Shown: positions 37,278-44,872 of the stretch, one piece after another | Numbering within the stretch: position 1 is the stretch's first letter | Layout: the number at the start of each line of letters is the position of its first letter | NCBI RefSeq assembly: GCF_036226765.1 | Contig: NZ_CP109017.1 | Coordinates: 6,449,001-6,513,000, forward strand | From: Streptomyces sp. NBC_00670 | GTDB lineage: Bacteria; Actinomycetota; Actinomycetes; Streptomycetales; Streptomycetaceae | Direction of reading: 5' to 3' | Length of the DNA: 64,000 nt | Notes under the pieces: model-generated | Told to the model about the DNA's origin: nothing | The model's database searches: none | What the model saw: only the letters and a program-made list of their open reading frames with translations | Translations under genes and position numbers: made by a program

Positions 37278-37745
37278 CTACGCGCGAGGGCACGGCAGTT
37301 CGGGTGCCGAGCGGTTCGGGGAGCACGTCACCACGGCGAGGGAGAGGTAGGAGGGGCGTTCGAGGTAGTGGCCGTATGACACGTCGGCGCCCGAACGCAG
37401 GCGTTCGGCGGCGGCGTCCACCAGCCGGGCCAGACGCGCGGTGTCCCGGTCGGCCTCGGCGGCGAACCGGGGCGTGTACTCGGCCAGCCGCTCGCCGAGC
37501 CAGGCCGCCGCCTCCTTCGCCTCGTCCCATGTCCCCCGGACGAGTGTGCGGGGCTTGACGAGCCAGTACGCCGTCTCCAGCGGCGGGAGGTCCGACGTGC
37601 GGAACTCCGCGGCGACCTGGCGGTAGCGCTCGATCAGTTCCGGCCTGCCTCCCGGCGGGGGCGGATCGGGGTGCGGGGGCCGCCGCAGGGCCTCGTCGTC
37701 GAAGCGTGCCTTCGGGCCGGTCCAGAGGTAGGCGTGGTGGTGCAT
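37278..37745 (-). CDS. conserved hypothetical protein
   Basis: Small soluble protein of 155 residues starting MHHHAYLWTGPKARFDDEAL. Beyond a Pro-rich patch (about 22-34) it is mostly helical by composition (ELIERYRQVAAEFR, EAKEAAAWLGERLAEY). I do not recognise the family. It lies downstream of the DUF397-like gene on the same strand, with 67 bp between, and converges with the DUF1963-like gene 14 bp away. Confidence 0.7.
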   Translation of the reverse strand: MHHHAYLWTGPKARFDDEALRRPPHPDPPPPGGRPELIERYRQVAAEFRTSDLPPLETAYWLVKPRTLVRGTWDEAKEAAAWLGERLAEYTPRFAAEADRDTARLARLVDAAAERLRSGADVSYGHYLERPSYLSLAVVTCSPNRSAPELPCPRA

Positions 37746-37812
37746 GGGCTGTTCCCGCTTCGAGAGGCGCCGGCCGGGCCCGGCCCGACCGGCGGGAGGG
37801 GGCGGAGGAGTG

Positions 37813-38040
37813 TCAGACGCCGATGCCGAAGCGCGCCGGGTCGATACCGGCCGCGTCCAGCTCCTCCGTGGTGAACCGCAACGGCTGCGCGTCCGGACGC
37901 TTGCTGTCGCCCAGGGCCCAGGCGTCCTCGCCGATCCGGGCCAGGGTCACGCACCCCTCGGTACAGGGGCCGCCGCACGCCTTCGTGAACGCGGCTCCGC
38001 TGAGGTCGAGCGCGTAGAGGTCGGTTCCGTTCTGCATCAC
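37813..38040 (-). CDS. DUF397-related small protein
   Basis: Seventy-five residues. The C-terminal part (WALGDSKRPDAQPLRFTTEE) matches the core of DUF397 proteins (vRDSK-P-gp-l-ft-eW), while the N-terminus (LYALDLSGAAFTKACGG) has extra cysteines. DUF397 proteins pair with helix-turn-helix regulators in Streptomyces, and one such regulator is divergently encoded 240 bp away, with its own DUF397 partner. This may be a second partner. Confidence 0.8.
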   Translation of the reverse strand: MMQNGTDLYALDLSGAAFTKACGGPCTEGCVTLARIGEDAWALGDSKRPDAQPLRFTTEELDAAGIDPARFGIGV

Positions 38041-38183
38041 TGCACCTTCCAGCTCGTCTGACGCGGCCAGGCAGAGCCGCCGCCCGGTGTCTCCGCAGGT
38101 CAGCGGTGTACGTGGACGGTCTCTCCTGGCGCTTGGTGACCTCAGGGTGGCGGTCGGACGGGGGCGGGGACGAGTGTGGCACC

Positions 38184-38206
38184 CCGTACGTTGAGTCAGC
38201 GTACGG
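38184..38206. promoter_or_regulatory. palindromic operator candidate
   Basis: CCGTACG-N9-CGTACGG is a perfect 7-bp inverted repeat in the 240-bp region between the DUF397-like gene and the helix-turn-helix regulator, 76 bp from the latter's ATG. The location suits autoregulation. Confidence 0.5.
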
Positions 38207-38281
38207 ACACGAAGAGTGGACGGTACGTCTGATGATCCGTCAGGCTGGGGGTGTTCGCGGAGACGAGGAAAGGGGCGGCGG

Positions 38282-39163
38282 ATGGACGTGGTGGGAGTCG
38301 AGGGGGAGGCGGCGGCCGGTGCGCGGGCGGTTCCGACGGGGGAGTGGGAGCGAGAGCCGCATCCGTCGGACAGTCTGCGGACGTTCGGCGCGTTCGTTCA
38401 GGCGCTGCGGGAACACGCCGGGCTCAGCCGGACCGAGCTGGCCGCCCTTGTCCAGTACTCCAAGCACACGGTGGAGTCGGTGGAGTTGGGACGGCGAATG
38501 CCGGACGAGGCGTTCGTGGAGCGGGCGGAGGAAGCCCTCGGCAACACCGGTGCCCTGCGGAGGGCCGCGCGGCATCTGACGCGGGGGGAGGCGGGGCTAG
38601 CGGCATGGTTCCGGCGGTGGGCCCGGCTGGAGCGGGAGGCGGTGAGCCTGTGCACGTACGAGTGCCGGTTGGTTCCGGGGTTGTTGCAGTCGGAGGCGTA
38701 CGCGCGGGCGGTGTTCGACAACAGCATTCCGCTGCTGACCGACGAGCAGACGGAGGCGCAGGTCGCGGCCCGCATGGACCGGCAGGCGATGATGCGGGAG
38801 CAGCCGACCGTGCCGTTCGGCTTCATCGTCGAGGAGTCGGTCTTACGGCGCGGACTGGGCGGGGCGCAGGTTCAGACGAACATGCTGGACCACGTGCTGG
38901 AGCTGACCGCGCCGCGCAACGTGACGCTTCAAGTGGTGCCGGTGGAAATGGAGTTCCACGGGTGCCTTGACGGACCCATGCGCATCTTGGAGACCCTGGA
39001 GGGGCGTCGAGTCGGCTACTCCGAGGGGCAGCAGAACGGACGGCTGATCTCCGACCCGAAAGAGATGAGTCTGCTCTGCCGACGCTATGACACACTGCGC
39101 TCACAGGCCCTCAATCCCAAGCAATCCAGGGACCTGCTGGAGCGACTGCGAGGAGAGCTATGA
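38282..39163 (+). CDS. helix-turn-helix regulator with DUF5753 domain
   Basis: Regulator of 293 residues. The XRE-type helix-turn-helix is FVQALREHAGLSRTELAALV followed by KHTVESVELGRR (about 40-75). The remainder is DUF5753 with YECRLVPGLLQSEAYARAVF and LTAPRNVTLQVVPVE. This architecture, followed by a DUF397 gene, is the widespread Streptomyces pair with a likely role in development or as a toxin-antitoxin-like switch (BldB/WhiJ/Scr1-type relatives). ATG at 38282 follows a GGGGCGG site. Confidence 0.92.
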   Translation: MDVVGVEGEAAAGARAVPTGEWEREPHPSDSLRTFGAFVQALREHAGLSRTELAALVQYSKHTVESVELGRRMPDEAFVERAEEALGNTGALRRAARHLTRGEAGLAAWFRRWARLEREAVSLCTYECRLVPGLLQSEAYARAVFDNSIPLLTDEQTEAQVAARMDRQAMMREQPTVPFGFIVEESVLRRGLGGAQVQTNMLDHVLELTAPRNVTLQVVPVEMEFHGCLDGPMRILETLEGRRVGYSEGQQNGRLISDPKEMSLLCRRYDTLRSQALNPKQSRDLLERLRGEL

Positions 39164-39351
39164 GCAGCGGTACGTCGGAACTCGCCTGGTTCAAGTCCAG
39201 CTACAGCGGCACCCAGGGAGACGACTGCGTGGAGGTCGCCGTCACCGAACAGGCCGTCCACGTACGGGACTCCAAGGACGTGGCCCGTTCGGCCTTCGCC
39301 GTCGGCCGCGCAGGCTGGGGACAGTTCGTACGGTTCGCGTCGGAGCGTTGA
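39160..39351 (+). CDS. DUF397 domain protein
   Basis: Sixty-three residues with the full DUF397 pattern: LAWFKSSYSGTQGDDCVEVA and VHVRDSKD. It overlaps the regulator stop by ATGA, so the two proteins are made in linked amounts and probably bind each other. The function of DUF397 remains inferred from regulator/antagonist pairs such as WhiJ loci. Confidence 0.95.
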   Translation: MSSGTSELAWFKSSYSGTQGDDCVEVAVTEQAVHVRDSKDVARSAFAVGRAGWGQFVRFASER

Positions 39352-39363
39352 GCGACGTGAGGG

Positions 39364-39394
39364 CGTGCCGTCCGCCGGAGCAGCGGGCGGCACG
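39364..39394. terminator. terminator between convergent genes
   Basis: CGTGCCG pairs with CGGCACG and is extended inward by four further pairs (one wobble), giving an 11-bp stem between the DUF397 stop and the GH10 stop. Confidence 0.7.
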
Positions 39395-39402
39395 CGGGTG
39401 GC

Positions 39403-41121
39403 CTATCCCGTACCTGAGTGGCGAGCGTCGTCCAGGACGTCACGCAGTGCCCAGTAGGCGGGTTTCGCCTCGTACGTCGCGTCCCAGGGCAGGGCGTTCC
39501 CCGGACTCGGGGGATAGTGCCGCAGGTCGGCCGTGGAGCCGTACCTGTCGGTGAACCCCCAGGTCGAGAACGAGGTGCAGTTGGGTTCTTCGACGCAGAC
39601 CGCGAGTTTCCCCGCCAACTGACGGGCCTGGATGTCCTCTTCGTCCTCGTCGACGAGGACGTCAGCCTCCGAGACCCGGGCTTTGAGGCCGAGCCCGGCC
39701 AGAGCCCGGACCTTGCGTCGGAAGACCTCGGGGTCGGTACGGTCGCCGGCGGCGTATTCGTGGTCCTGGAAACCGACGCCGTCGATCGGAACGCCCCGCT
39801 CCTTCAGCCGGACCAGCAGCGCGTAGAGGGCATCCCAGCGTGGACCGTCCTCCTCCACCCCGTACTCGTTGAGGTAGAGCACCGCGTCCGGGTCGGCCTC
39901 GCGGGCGGCACGGAAGGCGATGTCGATGTACTGCTCACCCATCGCTTCGAACCACAACTGCGGCCGCACGCCCCGGTTGCCGTTGGAGTAGTCCTCGTCC
40001 TCGTCGGACATGGGCTCGTTCACCACGTCCCATTCCGCCACCTTCCCCCGGAAGTGGCCCGCCACCGCGCATATGTGCTCCACCATGACGCGCCTGCGTT
40101 GCTCGTGCGTCATCTCGGCGCGCATCCATGCGGGCAGGGCTTCGAACCAGACGAGGGTGTGGCCGTGCACCTTCATCCTGTTGGCCTCGGCGAAGTCCAC
40201 CAAGGTATCGCCTTCCGCGAACGCGAACACGCCGCGTCGAGGCTGGACGAACTGCGGCTTGAAGTCGTTCTCCGGCGTGAGCATGGAGAACTCCTCACCC
40301 GCCGTCCGGCGGTAGGTGCTGTCCGTCAGCAAGGGGCCCGCGGCCAGGGCGGTTCCCATGCGGATCGGGCGTGGGAGGACCGCCGCCAGATCGCGCATCG
40401 CATCGCTGGACCGGGGCACTCGCAGGCCGGGCGCGTCCACGACGGACAGCCGGCCCCGCCCCAGTGACCGCGCGTGGAGATCGCTGAGGGTCCAGCCCTT
40501 CCCGCGGGCTCCCGCGTCCGCGCCGAACCAGATGCGGCCACCGCGGAAGACGTCCCGCGCGGGAACGGTCCCCACGACCCTGCCGTCGGCCTCCAGCACA
40601 AGCCTGTCGGCGCGGACTTCGACGGCGAGGCGGACTTCGCGCCCCAGGCCGCTCCCGAAGGTGCGGGTCAGCGCAGGTCTGTCGGAGTCCCCGTCCCAGC
40701 GGTCGATCCGAAGCCTCCCGCCGACCACGCCGATGCGCACGCCGCGCCGTTCGTAGCGCCATTCGTCGTAGATGACCGGCGTCTCACCGTACAGATGCAG
40801 GTAGGCGTCCGTGTGATCCGTGCGCCGCAGGCCGGCCTCGATCCGGACATCCCCTCGGAACACCATGTGGGGGCCGCGCAGGTTCACCGGTGGGTTCGGC
40901 TGTCCACCGGTACCGTCCTGGCGTGTGATGCGCCGGTCGAGGGGTGTGACCCGCACCCCTGCGTGCGTGGGCCTCCCGCCGGCGAAGTGCGCCCAGTCCC
41001 TGCCGTTCAGGAGATCCTCCACAGGTCCCCCCGCGGGCGCGGAGATGCCGACACGGTCCCCCGAGACACCGGCGGCCAAGACGCACACAACCGCGATGAC
41101 AGCGCTCTTCCGAAACCGCAT
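39403..41121 (-). CDS. atypical GH10 family glycoside hydrolase with N-terminal beta domain
   Basis: Probably secreted enzyme of 572 residues with signal-like AVIAVVCVLAAGVSG near the N-terminus. Residues about 60-225 form a beta-rich module resembling a LamG/concanavalin-like fold (MVFRGDVRIEAGLRR, YLHLYGETPVIYDEW). The GH10 barrel follows (about 250-560): acid/base Glu369 in WDVVNEPM and nucleophile Glu485 in RVSEADVL, where typical xylanases read TELDI. An acidic insert DEDEEDIQAR follows the nucleophile. I chose ATG at 41121 just before the hydrophobic core; an upstream ATG near 41158 is possible. Substrate may be xylan, but divergence leaves this open. Confidence 0.87.
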   Translation of the reverse strand: MRFRKSAVIAVVCVLAAGVSGDRVGISAPAGGPVEDLLNGRDWAHFAGGRPTHAGVRVTPLDRRITRQDGTGGQPNPPVNLRGPHMVFRGDVRIEAGLRRTDHTDAYLHLYGETPVIYDEWRYERRGVRIGVVGGRLRIDRWDGDSDRPALTRTFGSGLGREVRLAVEVRADRLVLEADGRVVGTVPARDVFRGGRIWFGADAGARGKGWTLSDLHARSLGRGRLSVVDAPGLRVPRSSDAMRDLAAVLPRPIRMGTALAAGPLLTDSTYRRTAGEEFSMLTPENDFKPQFVQPRRGVFAFAEGDTLVDFAEANRMKVHGHTLVWFEALPAWMRAEMTHEQRRRVMVEHICAVAGHFRGKVAEWDVVNEPMSDEDEDYSNGNRGVRPQLWFEAMGEQYIDIAFRAAREADPDAVLYLNEYGVEEDGPRWDALYALLVRLKERGVPIDGVGFQDHEYAAGDRTDPEVFRRKVRALAGLGLKARVSEADVLVDEDEEDIQARQLAGKLAVCVEEPNCTSFSTWGFTDRYGSTADLRHYPPSPGNALPWDATYEAKPAYWALRDVLDDARHSGTG

Positions 41122-41330
41122 GAACAGCAGCACTCCGTATCCGTGACTGATCGCCATTGTCCCAGGTGCGAGTGAGGGACCGTCGGCCGAGGGCCGTTCG
41201 GGAACGGCGGTCGCCCGGTACGGTGCGCGATATTCCGCGAGGCCTTCGGCCGTGAGGCGTGCCCGTGTACAGTGAAGACAGCCCTTGACCTGCACAAAGC
41301 GGGCAGGGAGCCGTCTTCCAGGAGTTCGAC

Positions 41331-41363
41331 ATGCTGCGCACCATGTTCAAGTCCAAGATCTAG
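41331..41363 (+). pseudogene. panD: 5' fragment of panD (ten codons), island junction
   Basis: ATG with AGGAG six bases upstream begins MLRTMFKSKI and then TAG. These ten residues are identical to the invariant N-terminus of actinobacterial aspartate 1-decarboxylase (MLRTMFKSKIHRATV...), which makes beta-alanine for pantothenate. The codon for the next residue (His) is absent. The TAG is part of the TA flank of the adjacent IS element, and with the IS removed the sequence beyond is still not panD. The chromosome therefore changes identity here, most simply because a mobile element integrated in the 5' end of panD (attL). Confidence 0.75.
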
Positions 41364-42454
41364 TGTCCTGAGTCGTTAATTCGTGTGCAGTATGCGGCGA
41401 GGGTGTCGAGGATGTTGTCGGCGGTCTTCGTCCAGACGAACGGTCTGGGGTTCTTGTTCCACTCGTTGATCCAGCCGCGGATGTCCCGTTCGAGTTCGAT
41501 GACGCTGCGGTGGGCCGAGCGGCGGAGTTTGCGGGAGGTCAGCTCGGCGAACCAGCGCTCGACGAGGTTGAGCCAGGACGCCGAAGTGGGGGTGAAGTGC
41601 AGGTGGAAGCGGGGGTGCCGCAGCAGCCACTTCTTGACCGGTTCGGTCTTGTGGGTGGCGTAGTTGTCCAGGACCAGGTGAAGCTCGAGGTCCTTGGGGA
41701 CGGCGGCGTCGATGACCTTCAGGAAGCGGAGGAATTCCTGGTGGCGGTGGCGGCGGTAGTGCTGGGCGATGACCGAGCCGGAGGCGATGTCCAGGGCGGC
41801 GAACAGGCTGGTCGTGCCGTGCCGGACGTAGTCATGGGTCATCTTCGCCGGCACGGTCGGCGCCATCGGCAGCACCGGCTGGGTCCGGTCCAGGGCCTGT
41901 ATCTGCGACTTCTCGTCCACCGCCAGGACCAGGGCGTTCTCCGGCGGCGAGAGGTAGATGCCGACCACGTCGCGGACCTTGGTCACGAACTGCGGATCGG
42001 TCGACAGCTTCCACGTCTCCACGATGTGGGGCTTGAGGCCGAAAGCCCGCCAGATCCGCGAGACCGCCGACTGCGACATGCCTGCCGACTGGGCCATGGA
42101 ACGCGTCGACCAGTGCGAATCACCCGTCGGCGGCGTCTGGCCGAGCGTCCTGGCGACCAGGGCTTCGACCTGCTCGTCCGTGATCTTCCGCGGTGCACCC
42201 GAACGCGGCCGGTCCACCAGGCCCTCCAGCCGGTCCGCGGCGAACCGGGACCGCCACTTGCGCACCGTCTCCCGCGAGATGCCCAGGTCCTGCGCGACCT
42301 CCGCGTTCGGCCGACCCTCCGCACATGCCAGCACGATCCTCGACCGCATCACCAGCGCCTGCGACGCAGTCTGCTTGCGCAACCAGCCCCGCAGCACCCT
42401 GCGTTCGTGATCGGACAGCTCCAGCGGCAACGGCTTCGGACCAGGCATCGCCAC
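41360..42454 (-). CDS. IS630 family transposase
   Basis: Transposase of 364 residues. Helix-turn-helix segments are AQDLGISRETVRKWRSRF and a second around QSAGMSQSAVSRIWRAFG. The DDE_3 catalytic core has Asp in LAVDEKSQIQALDR, Asp in LHLVLDNYATHK, and Glu in SASWLNLVERWFAELTSRKL. It seems intact. The stop codon lies outside the element: it is completed by the TA duplication and the flanking base. GTG at 42454 or ATG at 42448 can start. Confidence 0.95.
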   Translation of the reverse strand: MAMPGPKPLPLELSDHERRVLRGWLRKQTASQALVMRSRIVLACAEGRPNAEVAQDLGISRETVRKWRSRFAADRLEGLVDRPRSGAPRKITDEQVEALVARTLGQTPPTGDSHWSTRSMAQSAGMSQSAVSRIWRAFGLKPHIVETWKLSTDPQFVTKVRDVVGIYLSPPENALVLAVDEKSQIQALDRTQPVLPMAPTVPAKMTHDYVRHGTTSLFAALDIASGSVIAQHYRRHRHQEFLRFLKVIDAAVPKDLELHLVLDNYATHKTEPVKKWLLRHPRFHLHFTPTSASWLNLVERWFAELTSRKLRRSAHRSVIELERDIRGWINEWNKNPRPFVWTKTADNILDTLAAYCTRINDSGH

Positions 42455-42491
42455 ACTCTACAACCGCACGCGAACTAACGACTCAGGACAC
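41363..42491 (-). mobile_element. IS630-family insertion sequence
   Basis: 1129 bp bounded by a perfect 16-bp terminal inverted repeat (left GTGTCCTGAGTCGTTA, right TAACGACTCAGGACAC), flanked on both sides by TA (41361-41362 and 42492-42493), the target duplicated by IS630/Tc1-mariner elements. It contains one intact transposase gene. The empty site would read GATC-TA-GTATCTGG. Confidence 0.95.
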
Positions 42492-42539
42492 TAGTATCTG
42501 GGCGTTTGTGCAGGTCAGAGGCGTAGTAGGGTCGCTCAG

Positions 42540-42558
42540 GTCAGCAAATGGTCAGCAT
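42540..42558 (+). repeat. left copy of 19-bp island-end motif
   Basis: GTCAGCAAATGGTCAGCAT differs at two positions from 63852-63870. Further AGGTCAG copies (42512, 42539) and an inverted GCTGACC (42582) surround it, just upstream of the integrase gene, as expected for arm-type sites of a tyrosine recombinase. Confidence 0.6.
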
Positions 42559-42643
42559 CGGGTGCGAGGGCGTCCTGGCTTGCTGACCTGGTGGCCGCCG
42601 CGGCGGAGGGCCTGGGCGCAGGTGCCCGGCTCCCGCTCGGAAG

Positions 42644-43789
42644 GTGCGTCACGTGGCTCGTCAGCTCGCTCGCGGTATGGGGTCGTTCTTCAAGGACTGC
42701 GGCTGTGCCAGGCCGACGCGGTGCCTGCACCCGTACACGATCCGTTTCCGTAACGGCGTGGGGAAGCAGCTTGAGGAGGGTGGCTTCGCAACGCAGGACG
42801 AGGCGATCGACCGCCTCATAGAGGTCTACGCGGAGAAGAAACGCACGGAGCCGTCTGTCGCGGAGGCGCGCCGGGAGTTGGGTCAGCAGACGGTCGCGGA
42901 GTTCGCGAGGCAGTGGTTGCGTCGGCAGCGTCGTATGACCGTGTATTCGACGGGCGAGCACGTCAGCAGCTCCATCAACGTGCATATCGTTCCGCGTCTG
43001 GGGTCACGGAAGTTGATATCCGTCACGCCGATGGTGGTGGAGCGCTTTCTGGATGACTTGGAGGCCGACGGTGTCGGCCGGGGTAATCAGGTCAATATTT
43101 TGCGTGCGCTCAAGGCGATTCTGCGGGACGCCTATGACAAGGGGGCGATGGCTGATGACCCGGTGAGGGGGGTGCAGGAGCCAGAGTACGTTCGTCAGAG
43201 GGTGGTCATTCCGGACCTGGCTTATGTGAGGCGGGCTCTGGCTGTGGCGGGTGAGGACCTTGCTCTGGAGATCGTGATGATGGTGGGGTGCGGGCTGCGT
43301 AACGGCGAAGCGCGGGCCGTGAACGTCAACAATCTGGTGGCGGATGACGTGTACCGGGTGCACGAGCAGATCCACTCCAACACGCACCGGCCGGCGAAGC
43401 TGAAGCATCGCAAGGTGGGGGAGTTCCGGGAGGTTCCGCTGCCCCGCTCGGTACGGGAGGCGATCGAACGCTATGAGGCAAAGCACGGCACCACGCGGGA
43501 GGGGAATCTGCTGCGGGGGCCGAGCGGGTACTACACGGAGCCGATGGAACGCCGGCGCGTCCGCGCACTCTTCGAGAAGCTGCCTGTGGTGGACGGGATG
43601 GGGATGTATGGCTTCCGGCACTACTTCGCCTCTAACGCTCTTGGCAGAGGCATTCCGATCACGGACGTGGCCGAGTGGATGGGGCACAAGTCGATCGAGG
43701 AGACGTACCGCACCTACCGGCACCTGATGCCGGGAAGTATCACCAAGGCGGCGCGTGTCCTTGACGCGGGACTCTGGGACGCGGCTTGA
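42644..43789 (+). CDS. tyrosine-type site-specific integrase
   Basis: Phage/ICE-type integrase of 381 residues. The N-terminal AP2-like or zinc-containing part is GSFFKDCGCARPTRCLHPYT. A SAM-like core-binding domain lies at about 95-180. The catalytic domain has Arg in GCGLRNGEARAV, the FRHYF segment (His-x-x-Arg box variant) and nucleophilic Tyr in EETYRTYRHLMPG. It is intact and sits directly inside the panD junction, the usual position beside attP. GTG at 42644 has GGAAG upstream; ATG at 42677 (MGSFFKD) is an alternative start. Confidence 0.93.
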   Translation: MRHVARQLARGMGSFFKDCGCARPTRCLHPYTIRFRNGVGKQLEEGGFATQDEAIDRLIEVYAEKKRTEPSVAEARRELGQQTVAEFARQWLRRQRRMTVYSTGEHVSSSINVHIVPRLGSRKLISVTPMVVERFLDDLEADGVGRGNQVNILRALKAILRDAYDKGAMADDPVRGVQEPEYVRQRVVIPDLAYVRRALAVAGEDLALEIVMMVGCGLRNGEARAVNVNNLVADDVYRVHEQIHSNTHRPAKLKHRKVGEFREVPLPRSVREAIERYEAKHGTTREGNLLRGPSGYYTEPMERRRVRALFEKLPVVDGMGMYGFRHYFASNALGRGIPITDVAEWMGHKSIEETYRTYRHLMPGSITKAARVLDAGLWDAA

Positions 43790-44275
43790 CACCGTGGCGA
43801 AACCTGTCGTGCTGCCCTCTGGTTGGGCTGCACCGGCACCACATGGCACAGGTTGTAGAGGCCGTCCAGGGGCGTCTACGTCAGTCCAGCAGAGGCAGGA
43901 AATTGCGCTTCAGAGCCTTTTGGTCCGGGAGGGTCTGCCTATAGGTGTGATCCCATGGGCCCTCAGCTCTGTGGACCGTGGCTGTCCCCCTCGGCTGTCC
44001 TCATCCCGCGTTCGCGGCTCCGCGATGAAGCGGCAGCACCGTCACCGCGGCGAGGACGGAGCCAGTGACGCAGCGTGCCCCAGCAGGCAGTAGCCGGGAT
44101 AGCCGCGCCGGGTGAGTGACAGTGCTGATCCCTTGAGGACCTCAGTGGTCGGGCTGGCAAGTCGCTCAGATCGGCGGTGCGTTGGTGTGCGGGCTGCGAC
44201 AATGAACAACTGCTGTTGCAGAGTAGAGGGCGGCTGGCGCAGAAGTGATCTGCCCAGCTCGGGAGGGCGGGGTGT
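43790..44275. other. 486-bp stretch without a convincing gene
   Basis: Between the integrase and the first defence-like operon. Translations of both strands give only shadow frames. No excisionase or replication gene is recognised here. It may hold the promoter of the following operon, whose GTG has GGGAGGG upstream. Confidence 0.6.
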
Positions 44276-44872
44276 GTGAGGGCGTGGTTTGAGCGCATGG
44301 CGTCGATTCCCGGGATGACGTTCGGCGGGAGTCCCGGCGTCGTCCGTGGCAGGCTGCCCGAAGCGGGGGTGCGCCCGGATGAGTCGTTCGGCAGCGCGAT
44401 GTGGCCCATCCCCGAGGGACACACCTCTGCGACGCCGGCCAGCCGGCACGTAGCGCACGACGTACACGGCGAGGAGCTGATCGCTCGAGTGTGGGAGGCT
44501 CTGGAGCTTCCGGGTTCGGCGATGGACTACCACTTCGTCTTGCAGAACGCGGTCGAGAGGTTGTGGAGTACACGCCGTGCGCACCCTGCGGCACTGGAAC
44601 TGCTCGAAGTGTTCGCCCTCTTGGATCTGGAGCTGATGGAGGCTGCGCCCGAGGCTGTGTCGTTCGAGGACATGGAGGCGGGAAGGTTTGTGCGGGTTAC
44701 GTCTGTGCCCCGGTTGATCGGTCTGCTGGAGCGCGAGGGTGCCTTCGTCGAGGCACTCACGGTGTCGAGGCGACTGGTCCGCTTCGGTCAGGGCGAGGAC
44801 GCAGTGGCCCGGCTGTCGGAGAAGGCCGGTGCGCTGGCAGCCGAGACCACGACGGCGGGCGGGGCACGGTGA
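44276..44872 (+). CDS. hypothetical protein, first gene of nuclease-helicase/TerD operon
   Basis: 198 residues with no recognised domain. The N-terminal third is Gly/Pro-rich (MTFGGSPGVVRGRLPEAG). The rest looks helical: ELIARVWEALELPG, ALELLEVFALLDLELMEA, VPRLIGLLEREGAFVEALTV. There is no membrane segment. GTG at 44276 has GGGAGGG upstream. Its stop overlaps the start of the nuclease-helicase gene (GTGA), so it is translated together with it and is probably an adaptor or regulator of that enzyme. Confidence 0.75.
   Translation: MRAWFERMASIPGMTFGGSPGVVRGRLPEAGVRPDESFGSAMWPIPEGHTSATPASRHVAHDVHGEELIARVWEALELPGSAMDYHFVLQNAVERLWSTRRAHPAALELLEVFALLDLELMEAAPEAVSFEDMEAGRFVRVTSVPRLIGLLEREGAFVEALTVSRRLVRFGQGEDAVARLSEKAGALAAETTTAGGAR

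Noticed and set aside
41331..42493. Direct disruption of panD by the IS630 element
   Set aside because: Removing the IS and one TA does not restore panD: the codons after the tenth are absent on the far side, so the junction predates or is independent of the IS.
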